NCBI GenBank assembly: GCA_046294265.1
Contig: JBKBKC010000005.1
Coordinates: 1-64,000 of the forward strand
Origin: JBKBKC01 sp046294265
GTDB taxonomy: Bacteria; Pseudomonadota; Alphaproteobacteria; Rhodobacterales; Rhodobacteraceae
Direction: 5' to 3'
DNA length: 64,000 nucleotides
Below the pieces are notes generated by a model. That model made no database searches and was not told the DNA's origin. It saw nothing but the letters and a program-made list of their open reading frames with translations. Each line of letters starts with the position of its first letter. Position 1 is the first letter of the stretch. Both the position numbers and the translations under genes were made by a program. This document shows positions 1 through 6,644 of the stretch, one piece after another.

Positions 1-55
1 GGTCAGGGAAAAGCACCGTCTGACCCCGGTCCACACCCTCGATGAAACCCGCCAT
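1..55 (-). CDS. IS1182-type transposase, N-terminal 18 codons only
   Basis: The minus strand starts with ATG at position 55 and reads MAGFIEGVDRGQTVLFPD before leaving the window. This opening is characteristic, from memory, of the IS1182-family DDE transposases common in Rhodobacterales, whose proteins begin with a FIEGVDR-type motif. Only 18 residues are visible, so neither the catalytic DDE residues nor intactness can be judged. The promoter and right terminal repeat of the element should lie just upstream, between about 56 and 150, but I cannot mark the exact end. Confidence 0.65.
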   Translation of the reverse strand, partial: MAGFIEGVDRGQTVLFPD

Positions 56-183
56 CCGCACCTCCCACCGACCTGCGGAAGTCTACCACGGACGGGTGTT
101 TCCACACAGCCTCGGCCCAGAACGGACACGGCAGCCACGATCCGTCGAAACACCGGACTAAATTTGCTTCCAGATTGCCCTTG
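56..183. other. Probable IS end and junction, no gene
   Basis: This stretch holds the presumed untranslated end of the IS element (roughly up to the TTTCCACACAGCCTCGGCC motif near 99-117) and the junction to host DNA. I found no credible open reading frame. No target-site duplication can be defined because the other end of the element is outside the window. Confidence 0.4.
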
Positions 184-214
184 TAAAAAAGTCCGCTTCG
201 GCGGACTCTTTTTC
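184..214 (+). terminator. Bidirectional rho-independent terminator
   Basis: A 7-bp stem AGTCCGC/GCGGACT with a stable TTCG tetraloop is preceded by an A run and followed by CTTTTT, so it can terminate in both directions. No complete gene lies upstream in the window. The transcript it once served may have been cut off by the neighbouring IS element. Confidence 0.8.
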
Positions 215-357
215 TGGGAGGGGTGCCGATTCTGCTCTGCAGAAAACCTTTACCCCGAAAACGGAAAAGCTTTACTCCCGTGGTGATATAGGCCCATTGA
301 TTCTAAAGGATTATTTAGGGCCGCCCAGAAGAACTATGCCCGCAGGGACAGCGGAGC

Positions 358-394
358 GGGGGTTTCACACCCCCGCACCCCCGTGGGATATTTG
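358..394 (+). repeat. Palindromic intergenic repeat, copy 1
   Basis: This is a 37-nt unit with a GGGGGT/ACCCCC hairpin followed by CACCCCCGTGGGATATTTG. It matches 39384-39420 at 36 of 37 positions and shares the GGGATATTTG core with further copies near 5708, 21050, 28380 and 45803. It sits about 60 bp upstream of the DUF1624 gene start. Confidence 0.75.
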
Positions 395-456
395 TCCCAA
401 GGTGAAAGGGCATCCTGCGGGGGTGCCCTTTCAACTTGGGGAATCGGGAGTGGGTG

Positions 457-1185
457 ATGGTGGCGGGACGCGGGCGGCTGGTGGCGCTGGATCTGGCCAA
501 GACCGCGGCGCTGGTCTGCATGGCGGTCTATCACTTGGCCTATGATCTGGAGATGTTCGGGCTGGTGGCGCCCGGCACCGTGCTGGGCGGGGTCTGGTTG
601 CCGTTTTCCCGCGCGATTGCGGGCAGTTTCCTGTGCCTTGCGGGGGTCAGCCTGTGGCTGGCGCATGGGCGGGGCATCCGCCGGGGCGGGGTCGTGCGGC
701 GGTTCGTGATCGTGGGGGGGGCGGCGGCGGGGATCACGCTGGTGACATTTCTGGCGATGCCGGACCGGTTCATCTTTTTCGGAATCCTGCACATGATGGC
801 CTTTGCCGGGGTGGCGGGGCTGGCCTTCGTGATGTTGCCCGCATGGGCGGTGGCGGGGGTGGCGCTGGCGGTCTGGGGCCTGCCGCGGGTCGTGTTCCTG
901 CCGCTGTTCGATACGCCGCTGCTGCAATGGGTGGGTCTGGGCACCATCTGGCCGCGCACGGTGGATTATGTGCCGGTGTTTCCGTGGTTTGGCGCCGTGC
1001 TGGCGGGGATCGCGCTGGCGCGCGTGTTGGAGGCGGCCGGGGTCTGGGACCGGCTGCGCGGGGTCGCGTTCGGGCGGGTGGCGCGGGCGCTGGCCTGGCC
1101 GGGGCGGCATTCGCTGGCGGTTTACCTGATCCACCAGCCGGTGCTGATCGGCGCGATCTGGCTGTGGCTGAGGGTCACCGGGTAG
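457..1185 (+). CDS. DUF1624 multi-pass membrane protein
   Basis: This 242-residue polytopic membrane protein opens with a short basic segment and then the motif ALDLAKTAALVCMAVYHLAYDL. It belongs to the DUF1624/heparan-alpha-glucosaminide acetyltransferase-like (acyltransferase 3-related) family. An H in the first membrane helix (YHLAYDL) and a C-terminal PGRHSLAVYLIHQP motif are the usual conserved features. I chose ATG 457, preceded by GGGAG, over an upstream TTG at 436. The substrate is unknown. It converges on epmA with 21 bp between the ends. Confidence 0.75.
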   Translation: MVAGRGRLVALDLAKTAALVCMAVYHLAYDLEMFGLVAPGTVLGGVWLPFSRAIAGSFLCLAGVSLWLAHGRGIRRGGVVRRFVIVGGAAAGITLVTFLAMPDRFIFFGILHMMAFAGVAGLAFVMLPAWAVAGVALAVWGLPRVVFLPLFDTPLLQWVGLGTIWPRTVDYVPVFPWFGAVLAGIALARVLEAAGVWDRLRGVAFGRVARALAWPGRHSLAVYLIHQPVLIGAIWLWLRVTG

Positions 1186-1206
1186 GGGCGCGGTCATGGG
1201 CTCGGT

Positions 1207-2244
1207 TCAGGCGACGGGGGTCCAGATCACATCCTCGATCCGGGGCGCGCCGGTGGCCAGCATCACCAGCCGGTCGAACCCCAGCGCGATGCCCGCCGCA
1301 TCGGGCATGATCGCGAGGGCCGCGAGGAAATCCTCGTCGATGGGGTAGCTTTCGCCATAAAGGCGCGCCTTTTCGGCCATGTCGGCCTGAAAGCGCGCGC
1401 GCTGCTCGGCCGGGTTGGTCAGTTCGCCAAAGCCGTTGGCAAGCTCTACCCCGCAGGCATAGAGCTCGAACCGTTCGGCAAAGCAGGGATCGTCGGGGCA
1501 GGGGCGGGCCAGGGCCGCCTCGGGCAGGGGATAGCGGTCGAGGATGGTGGCGCGGCCCTGGCCCAGACGCGGCTCGATCCGGTCGGAGATGGCGCGGCTG
1601 AACATGTCGGACCAGGTGTCGCCCTGGGCCGTGGGCAGGCGGGCGGCGGCGCAGGCGGCGGCCATGGCGGCGCGGTCGGGGGTGCCGTCGGGGGCCAGCG
1701 TGGCGGGCAGGTCGATCGCGGCGTGGCGGGCGAAGGCCTCGGTGACGGACAGGCGTTCGGGGGGGGCGAAGGGATCGCATGTGGCCGCACCGTGGCGCAG
1801 GGTGGCGGTGCCTGCGGCCCGGGCCGCCAGCGCCAGCAGGGCCGCGCAGTCCTGCATGAGGGCGGTGTAGTCGGCGCCTGTGCGATACCATTCCAGCAGG
1901 GTGAATTCCGGGTGGTGGCGGGCCGTCCGCTCACGGTTGCGCCAGACATGGCCGAAGGCGAAGAGCCGGGTTTCCCCCGCCGCCAGCAGTTTCTTCATCG
2001 CGAATTCGGGCGAGGTGTGCAGGTAGCGCGGGCTGGCCGCGCCGTCATTGCCGATCAGGGTGGTGGCGAAGGCATGGAGGTGGGTTTCATTGCCGGGGCT
2101 GATGGCCAGGGCCGAGGGGTCGGCCTCGGTGAACCCGGCGTCATCGAACCAGCGGCGAAAGGCCGCCTGGATGCGGTTGCGCGCCAGGAGGGCGGGGCGG
2201 CGGTCCTGATGCCGGGCAGGGTGCCACCAGGGGGTGTCGGGCAT
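1207..2244 (-). CDS. epmA: EF-P lysyl-lysine ligase (EpmA/PoxA/GenX)
   Basis: This is a short class II lysyl-tRNA synthetase-like enzyme (345 aa) without the anticodon-binding domain. It activates lysine (beta-lysine in the canonical pathway) and attaches it to the conserved lysine of elongation factor P. Class II motif 2 is seen as FGHVWRNRERTARHHPEFT and motif 3 as GIALGFDRLVMLATG near the C terminus. It is transcribed away from efp, its substrate gene, with 99 bp between the two starts, which strongly supports the assignment. No epmB (lysine 2,3-aminomutase) is visible in the window. Confidence 0.92.
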   Translation of the reverse strand: MPDTPWWHPARHQDRRPALLARNRIQAAFRRWFDDAGFTEADPSALAISPGNETHLHAFATTLIGNDGAASPRYLHTSPEFAMKKLLAAGETRLFAFGHVWRNRERTARHHPEFTLLEWYRTGADYTALMQDCAALLALAARAAGTATLRHGAATCDPFAPPERLSVTEAFARHAAIDLPATLAPDGTPDRAAMAAACAAARLPTAQGDTWSDMFSRAISDRIEPRLGQGRATILDRYPLPEAALARPCPDDPCFAERFELYACGVELANGFGELTNPAEQRARFQADMAEKARLYGESYPIDEDFLAALAIMPDAAGIALGFDRLVMLATGAPRIEDVIWTPVA

Positions 2245-2343
2245 GATGTCCTCGGGGCTGGCGATTTCGGGCGGGATGCGCTAGGTGCCCATGCAGTTCG
2301 CAGCGGCCTAGCCGGTGCCATCGTTCTGCACAAGGATATCCCC

Positions 2344-2913
2344 GTGGTCAAAGTCATCGCCTCCTCCCTGCGCAAGGGCAATGTCGTCGAGATGGACGGG
2401 CGGCTTTATGCCGTTCTGAAGGCCGAGAATTTCCATCCCGGCAAGGGCACGCCCACCACAAGCGTGGACATGCGCCGGATCAGCGACGGTGTGAAGGTAT
2501 CCGAGCGGTGGAAAACCACCGACCAGGTGGAAAAGGCCACGGTGGACGAGCGGGAATACGATTTCCTTTACGAGGACGGCGAGGGGTTCCATTTCATGGA
2601 ACCTGCCACCTATGACCAGGTGGTGGTGACGGCCGATGTGATGGGCGACAGCAAGGCCTATCTGCAGGAGGGGATGCGCTGCTATCTGAAAACCTTCGAG
2701 GGCGTGCCGATCGCCATCGAGATGCCGCAGAAGATCACGGTGGAGATCACCGAGACCGAGCCGGTGGTGAAGGGGCAGACCGCGAGTTCGTCCTACAAGC
2801 CCGCGATGACCGACAGCGGGCTGCGCGTGATGGTGCCGCCGCATATCGGGCCGGGCACGCGGATCGTGATCAACACCGATGACAATTCCTATGTGGAGCG
2901 CGCGCGGGACTGA
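2344..2913 (+). CDS. efp: Elongation factor P
   Basis: EF-P binds the ribosome between the P and E sites and relieves stalling at polyproline stretches. The 189-residue protein has the three-domain family length and carries the modifiable lysine as K34 in HPGKGTP, the site targeted by EpmA. It starts at GTG 2344, eight bases after an AAGGA ribosome binding site; an in-frame upstream extension would run through the antisense of epmA and is rejected. The C terminus (SYVERARD) is typical. A GC-rich terminator follows directly. Confidence 0.95.
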   Translation: MVKVIASSLRKGNVVEMDGRLYAVLKAENFHPGKGTPTTSVDMRRISDGVKVSERWKTTDQVEKATVDEREYDFLYEDGEGFHFMEPATYDQVVVTADVMGDSKAYLQEGMRCYLKTFEGVPIAIEMPQKITVEITETEPVVKGQTASSSYKPAMTDSGLRVMVPPHIGPGTRIVINTDDNSYVERARD

Positions 2914-2936
2914 TCCGGCGCCGCCGCAACCTCCGC

Positions 2937-2966
2937 GCCCCGTCGGTTCCTCCGGCGGGGTTTTGT
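2937..2966 (+). terminator. Rho-independent terminator of efp
   Basis: A CCCCGTCGG/CCGGCGGGG stem with a short loop is followed by TTTTGTTT, 24 bases after the efp stop. Confidence 0.8.
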
Positions 2967-2979
2967 TTCGTTCTGCGAT

Positions 2980-2994
2980 GTTCTTAAAAAGTTC
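2980..2994 (+). promoter_or_regulatory. LexA (SOS) operator
   Basis: The sequence is GTTC-TTAAAAA-GTTC, an exact match to the alphaproteobacterial LexA consensus GTTCN7GTTC. A third GTTC lies at 2970-2973 with 6-base spacing to the first half-site. The box ends immediately before a TTGACG -35-like element, a position from which bound LexA would block RNA polymerase. The only gene downstream is the 40-residue peptide at 3053. Confidence 0.8.
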
Positions 2995-3023
2995 TTGACG
3001 GGCGGCGGTGGAATGTGAGAACA
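2995..3023 (+). promoter_or_regulatory. Candidate sigma-70 promoter under LexA control
   Basis: TTGACG (2995-3000) and a weak AGAACA (3018-3023) are separated by 17 bases. The -35 element abuts the LexA box. The transcript would start about 25 bases ahead of the micropeptide start codon. Confidence 0.5.
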
Positions 3024-3052
3024 ATCGGGCAACACAGCAAGGGAATGTGCCG

Positions 3053-3175
3053 ATGTTCACCCACCTGATTGCCTCGCTCAGCCGCGATACCGACAGTGCG
3101 GCCGCCGATGCGGCGGGGATCGTCGCGTTGTTCGTGATGCTGATCGCGGCGCTTGCCGCGCCGGGCCTGATGTAG
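3053..3175 (+). CDS. SOS-controlled 40-residue membrane peptide
   Basis: The reading frame encodes 40 residues: a polar, acidic N-terminal half (IASLSRDTDSAAADA) followed by one hydrophobic helix at residues 21-38 (GIVALFVMLIAALAAPGL). I do not recognise a named family. A LexA box and promoter lie just upstream and a strong terminator about 100 bp downstream, so it is a single-gene transcript likely induced by DNA damage. The architecture resembles SOS-induced single-helix peptides such as TisB in layout only. A role in membrane depolarisation or division arrest would be speculation. The ribosome binding site is weak (AAGGGAATG). Confidence 0.65.
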   Translation: MFTHLIASLSRDTDSAAADAAGIVALFVMLIAALAAPGLM

Positions 3176-3273
3176 GGCCCCCACCTGTTCCTGCCTGCGG
3201 TCTGATCCGGGCGTGCCCTGCCGCGCGCCCCTCTCTTCCCCGGGGCCGTCCCGCCCCCTGACCGCGTGACTTG

Positions 3274-3305
3274 CCGCCGCCCTGGCAACGGGGCGGCGGT
3301 TTTTT
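3274..3305 (+). terminator. Strong rho-independent terminator
   Basis: A perfect 10-bp stem CCGCCGCCCT-side against GGGGCGGCGG with a short loop is followed by six T residues. It closes the micropeptide transcript. The T run abuts the stop codon of the convergent Fe-S scaffold gene at 3305. Confidence 0.9.
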
Positions 3306-3751
3306 CATGCCGTGGCTGCCGTTTCGGCGGCGGCCACCGCCTCGGCCGCCGCCTCGATGGCCAGAAGGATCGAGGCATGGCGGTTGCGGTAGTCGCGCGC
3401 GGGGGTCAGCACCTCGAACCCGTCCCAGGGCGCGGGTGGAACCGGCCCGCCCGCCAGCATCGCGCGCAGGGCATCGCGCGCGCCCTCCACCTCAGCCCGG
3501 CTGCGCCCGACCAGGGCGCGGCCCGTCACCGCCGCCGCCGCCTGCCCCAGGGCGCAGGCCCGCACCTCCTGCGCGAAACCGGCCACCCGCCCGCCTTGCA
3601 TCACCACATCCACCGTCACCACCGACCCGCAGAGGGGCGAACGCCGCCGCGCCGTGCCATGGGGTGCCGCCAGCCGCCCGGTGTGGGGAATGGCCGCCGC
3701 CAGATCGAGGATGCGCGCGGAATAGAGCTTGATCAGATCGGTCTCGGCCAT
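3305..3751 (-). CDS. NifU/IscU-like Fe-S cluster scaffold protein
   Basis: This 148-residue protein has the IscU/NifU N-terminal fold. The first two cluster ligands are present: C41 in SPLCGS and C66 in VRACALGQ. At the third site the family motif R-x-K-H-C is replaced by RNRHAS, so the histidine (H125) remains but the usual third cysteine is alanine. It may therefore be a non-canonical scaffold or carrier. ATG 3751 is preferred over an upstream in-frame ATG at 3814 because it gives the normal family N terminus (AETDLIKLYS). It is divergent from hisI with 61 bp between starts. Confidence 0.8.
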   Translation of the reverse strand: MAETDLIKLYSARILDLAAAIPHTGRLAAPHGTARRRSPLCGSVVTVDVVMQGGRVAGFAQEVRACALGQAAAAVTGRALVGRSRAEVEGARDALRAMLAGGPVPPAPWDGFEVLTPARDYRNRHASILLAIEAAAEAVAAAETAATA

Positions 3752-3812
3752 GGCTTTCCTTCCGGTTTGCATAAAGATAGACGTGCCTGCGCAACTTGCA
3801 AAGGTGCCTGCC

Positions 3813-4172
3813 ATGTCCTTCGACCCCGCCAGCCTGCGCTATGATGACCGTGGCCTCATTCCCTGCATCGCACAGGACCATGCCACGGGCGAGGTGCTGA
3901 TGATGGCCTGGATGACCGCCGATGCGGTGGCACAAACGCTGACGACAGGGCGCGTCACCTATTGGTCGCGCTCGCGCGCCGCCTTCTGGGTGAAGGGCGA
4001 GACCTCGGGCCATGTCCAGCGGCTGGTGGAGATGCGCGTGGATTGCGACCGCGACTGCCTCATGGTGCTGGTGGAGCAGACGGGCCCCGCCTGCCACACC
4101 CACCGGCGGACCTGCTTCTACACCGCGATCCGGGCGGGCGACGAGGTGGAGATCATGGCGCCGATGGCCTGA
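3813..4172 (+). CDS. hisI: Phosphoribosyl-AMP cyclohydrolase
   Basis: HisI opens the adenine ring of phosphoribosyl-AMP in step 3 of histidine biosynthesis. The 119-residue protein has the monofunctional length with no HisE fusion. The metal sites are intact: D77, D79 and D81 for Mg and C78, C94 and C101 for Zn in the DCDRDC and ACHTHRRTC motifs. ATG 3813 follows AAGGTG at a suitable distance. No other his gene is nearby, as is common in Rhodobacterales. Confidence 0.95.
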   Translation: MSFDPASLRYDDRGLIPCIAQDHATGEVLMMAWMTADAVAQTLTTGRVTYWSRSRAAFWVKGETSGHVQRLVEMRVDCDRDCLMVLVEQTGPACHTHRRTCFYTAIRAGDEVEIMAPMA

Positions 4173-4185
4173 CACGCGGCGCGCG

Positions 4186-4226
4186 CCCCCCCTTCCCCAA
4201 GGAGGAGGGGGGAGGGAGGCACGGGG
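4186..4226. repeat. GC-rich inverted repeat between convergent genes
   Basis: CCCCCCTTCCCC and GGAGGAGGGGGGAGGGAGGC form an imperfect hairpin in the 67-bp gap between the hisI and dddP 3' ends. The composition closely resembles the arms of the larger inverted repeat at 37147-37252. A role as a transcript boundary is inferred. Confidence 0.5.
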
Positions 4227-4239
4227 GGCGGTCGCGCGC

Positions 4240-5577
4240 TCAGTCTGCCAGCCGCGGATCGAAGGGATAGCGCGTCAGATTCTCGTGCCCCGTCTCGGTG
4301 ATCAGCACCTGATCCTCCAGCTTGATCGAGAAATCGCCGCCCTCGGGGCTCACCAGCGCCTCGACGCAGAGCACCATCCCCGGCTCGAGCGCCACCTCGA
4401 ACGCCCCGTCCACCCAGGCATCGGGGTAGGGCACAAAGGGCCATTCGTCGCACAGGCCCACGCCGTGCATCTTGCACGAATATTTCTGGCGCCAGAACCG
4501 AGGGTCGAGTTGATGTCCGCCATGTGTCAACTCGCGCACCGTGACCCCGGGGCGCAGCATCGCCATGTTGGTGGCGACATGCTCCATCGCATGGCGCATT
4601 GCCGCGCGCATGGACTCCGGGGCAGGGCTGTCGGCCAGCCACCAGGTGCGGCTGATGTCGATGCAGATGCCATAGCCCCCGATCAGGTCGGTGTCGAAGG
4701 CGAGGATCTCGCCGGGGCTGACGATCCGTGGCCCGCATTCCTGAAACCAGGGATTGGTGCGGGGGCCCGAGGCCAGAAGCCGCGTCTCGATCCATTCGCC
4801 GCCGCGCGCGATGTTTCCCCGGTGCAACTCGGCCCAGATCGCATTCTCGGAAACGCCGCCTTTCGGCACCTCGGCCCGCGCGAAGGCCTCCATCTCCGCA
4901 ATTGCCGCCTCGCAGGCATGATGGGCGCAGCGCATCGCGGCAATGTCATCGGGGCCCTTGATGGCGCGGGCGCGCTCGGTCACCTCCTCGCCCTCCAGCA
5001 CCTCGAAGCCCGCCCGCTCCAGCGCGCGCAGCCCGTGCACCATGATCTTGTCCACCGCGAGGCGGCGGTTCGACCCGGCATGGGCCGCCATCACCTCGGC
5101 CACCTGACCGGCAAAGCCAGCCGCATCCTGCGCCGTATGGTCGCCGCAGACATTGTAGAAGAACGAGGCCCCCGACCGGATTTCCGCCACCAGCAGGTTG
5201 TGCGCGGCCAGGAACGGCGCCTGCTTGTAATCCCACAGCACCATATGGCCGTCCGCGCAGACCAGGCACGCGCGAAACGGGTTGTGGCTGTTCCACAACT
5301 GCATGTTCGTGGTGTCGGTGGCATAGCGGATGTTCAGCGGATCGAACATCAGCACCCCGCCATACCCCCGAGCGACCAGCCCCGCCACCAGCCGGTCCAG
5401 CCGGAAGGCCCGCATCCGCGCGAGATCCGGCAGCGCCAGCCCCGCCGCCGCCCATTCGGCAAAGGCCGCCCGCGTCGGCCCGATCTCCACCCGGTCGTTG
5501 TCATTCGGGCTGCCGTCACCCAGCACCGCCCCGCGCGAGGGGTCGATCTTGCGTCGGGCGGAATGGGGAATGTCCAT
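4240..5577 (-). CDS. dddP: DMSP lyase DddP (M24 peptidase fold)
   Basis: DddP cleaves dimethylsulfoniopropionate to dimethyl sulfide and acrylate. The 445-residue protein has a creatinase-like N-terminal domain (to about 200) and a C-terminal pita-bread domain. All six metal ligands known from the Roseobacter enzyme are at identical numbers: D295, D297, D307, H371, E406 and E421. The catalytic-pocket residues Y366 and D377 (in HGVGLCDEWP) are also kept. The N-terminal stretch IDPSRGAVLGDGSPNDNDRV is typical of DddP rather than Xaa-Pro peptidases. No other ddd or dmd gene is visible. It is divergent from the DUF3445 gene across an inverted repeat. Confidence 0.93.
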   Translation of the reverse strand: MDIPHSARRKIDPSRGAVLGDGSPNDNDRVEIGPTRAAFAEWAAAGLALPDLARMRAFRLDRLVAGLVARGYGGVLMFDPLNIRYATDTTNMQLWNSHNPFRACLVCADGHMVLWDYKQAPFLAAHNLLVAEIRSGASFFYNVCGDHTAQDAAGFAGQVAEVMAAHAGSNRRLAVDKIMVHGLRALERAGFEVLEGEEVTERARAIKGPDDIAAMRCAHHACEAAIAEMEAFARAEVPKGGVSENAIWAELHRGNIARGGEWIETRLLASGPRTNPWFQECGPRIVSPGEILAFDTDLIGGYGICIDISRTWWLADSPAPESMRAAMRHAMEHVATNMAMLRPGVTVRELTHGGHQLDPRFWRQKYSCKMHGVGLCDEWPFVPYPDAWVDGAFEVALEPGMVLCVEALVSPEGGDFSIKLEDQVLITETGHENLTRYPFDPRLAD

Positions 5578-5707
5578 GGCGCACCTGTTCCTTGTCGCGT
5601 CCCAGAATGATCCGTCGCGGGACCGGTGGCTTTGTCCGTCCCGACAGCGGAGGCGTCGCGATCAGCGATCTGGTCTGCGAGGGCGCGCGCGGATGGACCG
5701 CAGGATC

Positions 5708-5763
5708 GGGTATTTGGACAAAGAAGAGAACCACGGCCTGTTCTCTTCTTTGCAAAAATACCC
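5708..5763. repeat. Head-to-head intergenic inverted repeat
   Basis: Two 23-nt arms (5708-5730 and 5741-5763) match at 20 of 23 positions around a 10-nt loop. Each arm reads GGGTATTT then nearly CAAAGAAGAGAA, the same core and flank as the dispersed repeat, so this looks like two copies facing each other. It lies between the divergent dddP and DUF3445 genes, 131 bp from one start and 70 bp from the other. It may be a hairpin or a protein-binding site; function unknown. Confidence 0.75.
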
Positions 5764-5832
5764 AGGCAACCGGGTCGCCGACGCGCCGGCCGGGGGCTGG
5801 TCCGTGCCGAACCCGTTTGCTATTGGAATGCG

Positions 5833-6624
5833 ATGCAAAGCGTGCTGCATCGCCATCTTCCCTTCGCGCCGTGGACCACTCCGCAGACCCGGCGTCTGCC
5901 GGGGGCGATGCCCTTGGACATGGCCGATTGGCTGCGGGTGGACGACGCCTATGCCGGCCAGATGGCGCTGCGCGACCGATTGACAGACGAGGTGCCGGAT
6001 CAGGTTCACGGCGTGCTGCCGATGGCGACGGCGGCGGCGGATGAGCTTTACGGCATGGTGCTGCCTCTCTTGCCGCGTTTGGGGTTCCGGCTGACGGACG
6101 GGGCCGCGCGCCGCCCGGACGGGGTGGAGGTGCCGCTGGACCCCGCGCGCCCGCTGATGACGCTGGGGCGGCTCTGCCAGAACGATTTCTGCCTGATGCA
6201 GGCGAACGGGCAGGGCGAGCATCTCTTGTCGGCCGCAATCCTGTGTTTTCCGGCGGGCTGGCGGCTGTCCGAGAAGCTGGGGCTGCCAATGATGCGCATC
6301 CATCTGCCGGTGGCGAAATACACGCCCGATGTGGGGCGGCGGGTGCAGCGGCTGATGGATGCGGTGCGTCCCGGGGCGCCCCTGTGGCGCGCCAACGGCC
6401 ATCGCAGCCGCGCACCCCTCTTCAACCCGCTGTCGGAGGCCGATCCCAAGGATGCGGCCGAGGCGGAGATGCCGTTCATTCGGTCCGAGCGTCAGTGCAT
6501 GATCCGACTGCCGGTCAGCGGGGCGGTCGTGTTCTCGATCCACACCTATCTGCTGCGGGTCGAGGACCTGACACCAGCGCAGGCGCAGGCGCTGGCCGCG
6601 CATCCGATCCACCGTTCGGCGTGA
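5833..6624 (+). CDS. DUF3445 / HODM-alpha-like protein
   Basis: This 263-residue protein belongs to the haem-dependent oxidative N-demethylase alpha-subunit-like family (DUF3445). Typical sequence marks are the N-terminal PFAPWT, the central LCQNDFCLM and CFPAGWRLSEKLGLPM, and the C-terminal IRLPVSGAVVFSIHTYLL. In marine Rhodobacterales a member (DmmD) is part of dimethylamine monooxygenase, but none of the partner subunits is present here, so a free-standing oxidase-like role of unknown substrate is the safest reading. I used ATG 5833; longer in-frame versions run through the intergenic repeat. Confidence 0.75.
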   Translation: MQSVLHRHLPFAPWTTPQTRRLPGAMPLDMADWLRVDDAYAGQMALRDRLTDEVPDQVHGVLPMATAAADELYGMVLPLLPRLGFRLTDGAARRPDGVEVPLDPARPLMTLGRLCQNDFCLMQANGQGEHLLSAAILCFPAGWRLSEKLGLPMMRIHLPVAKYTPDVGRRVQRLMDAVRPGAPLWRANGHRSRAPLFNPLSEADPKDAAEAEMPFIRSERQCMIRLPVSGAVVFSIHTYLLRVEDLTPAQAQALAAHPIHRSA

Positions 6625-6644
6625 CCGGCGCCCGGCGCCCGGCG

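Noticed and set aside
1723..2343. An upstream extension of efp
   Set aside because: It overlaps epmA in antisense. EF-P needs only the part from GTG 2344, which has its own ribosome binding site and standard length.
4012..5610. A 532-codon plus-strand frame opposite dddP
   Set aside because: DddP on the minus strand is certain from its catalytic residues; the opposite frame is rich in His and Arg and has no recognisable motif.
5833..6624. Reading the DUF3445 gene as part of a dimethylamine monooxygenase operon
   Set aside because: None of the other subunits is present, so only the family assignment can be supported.
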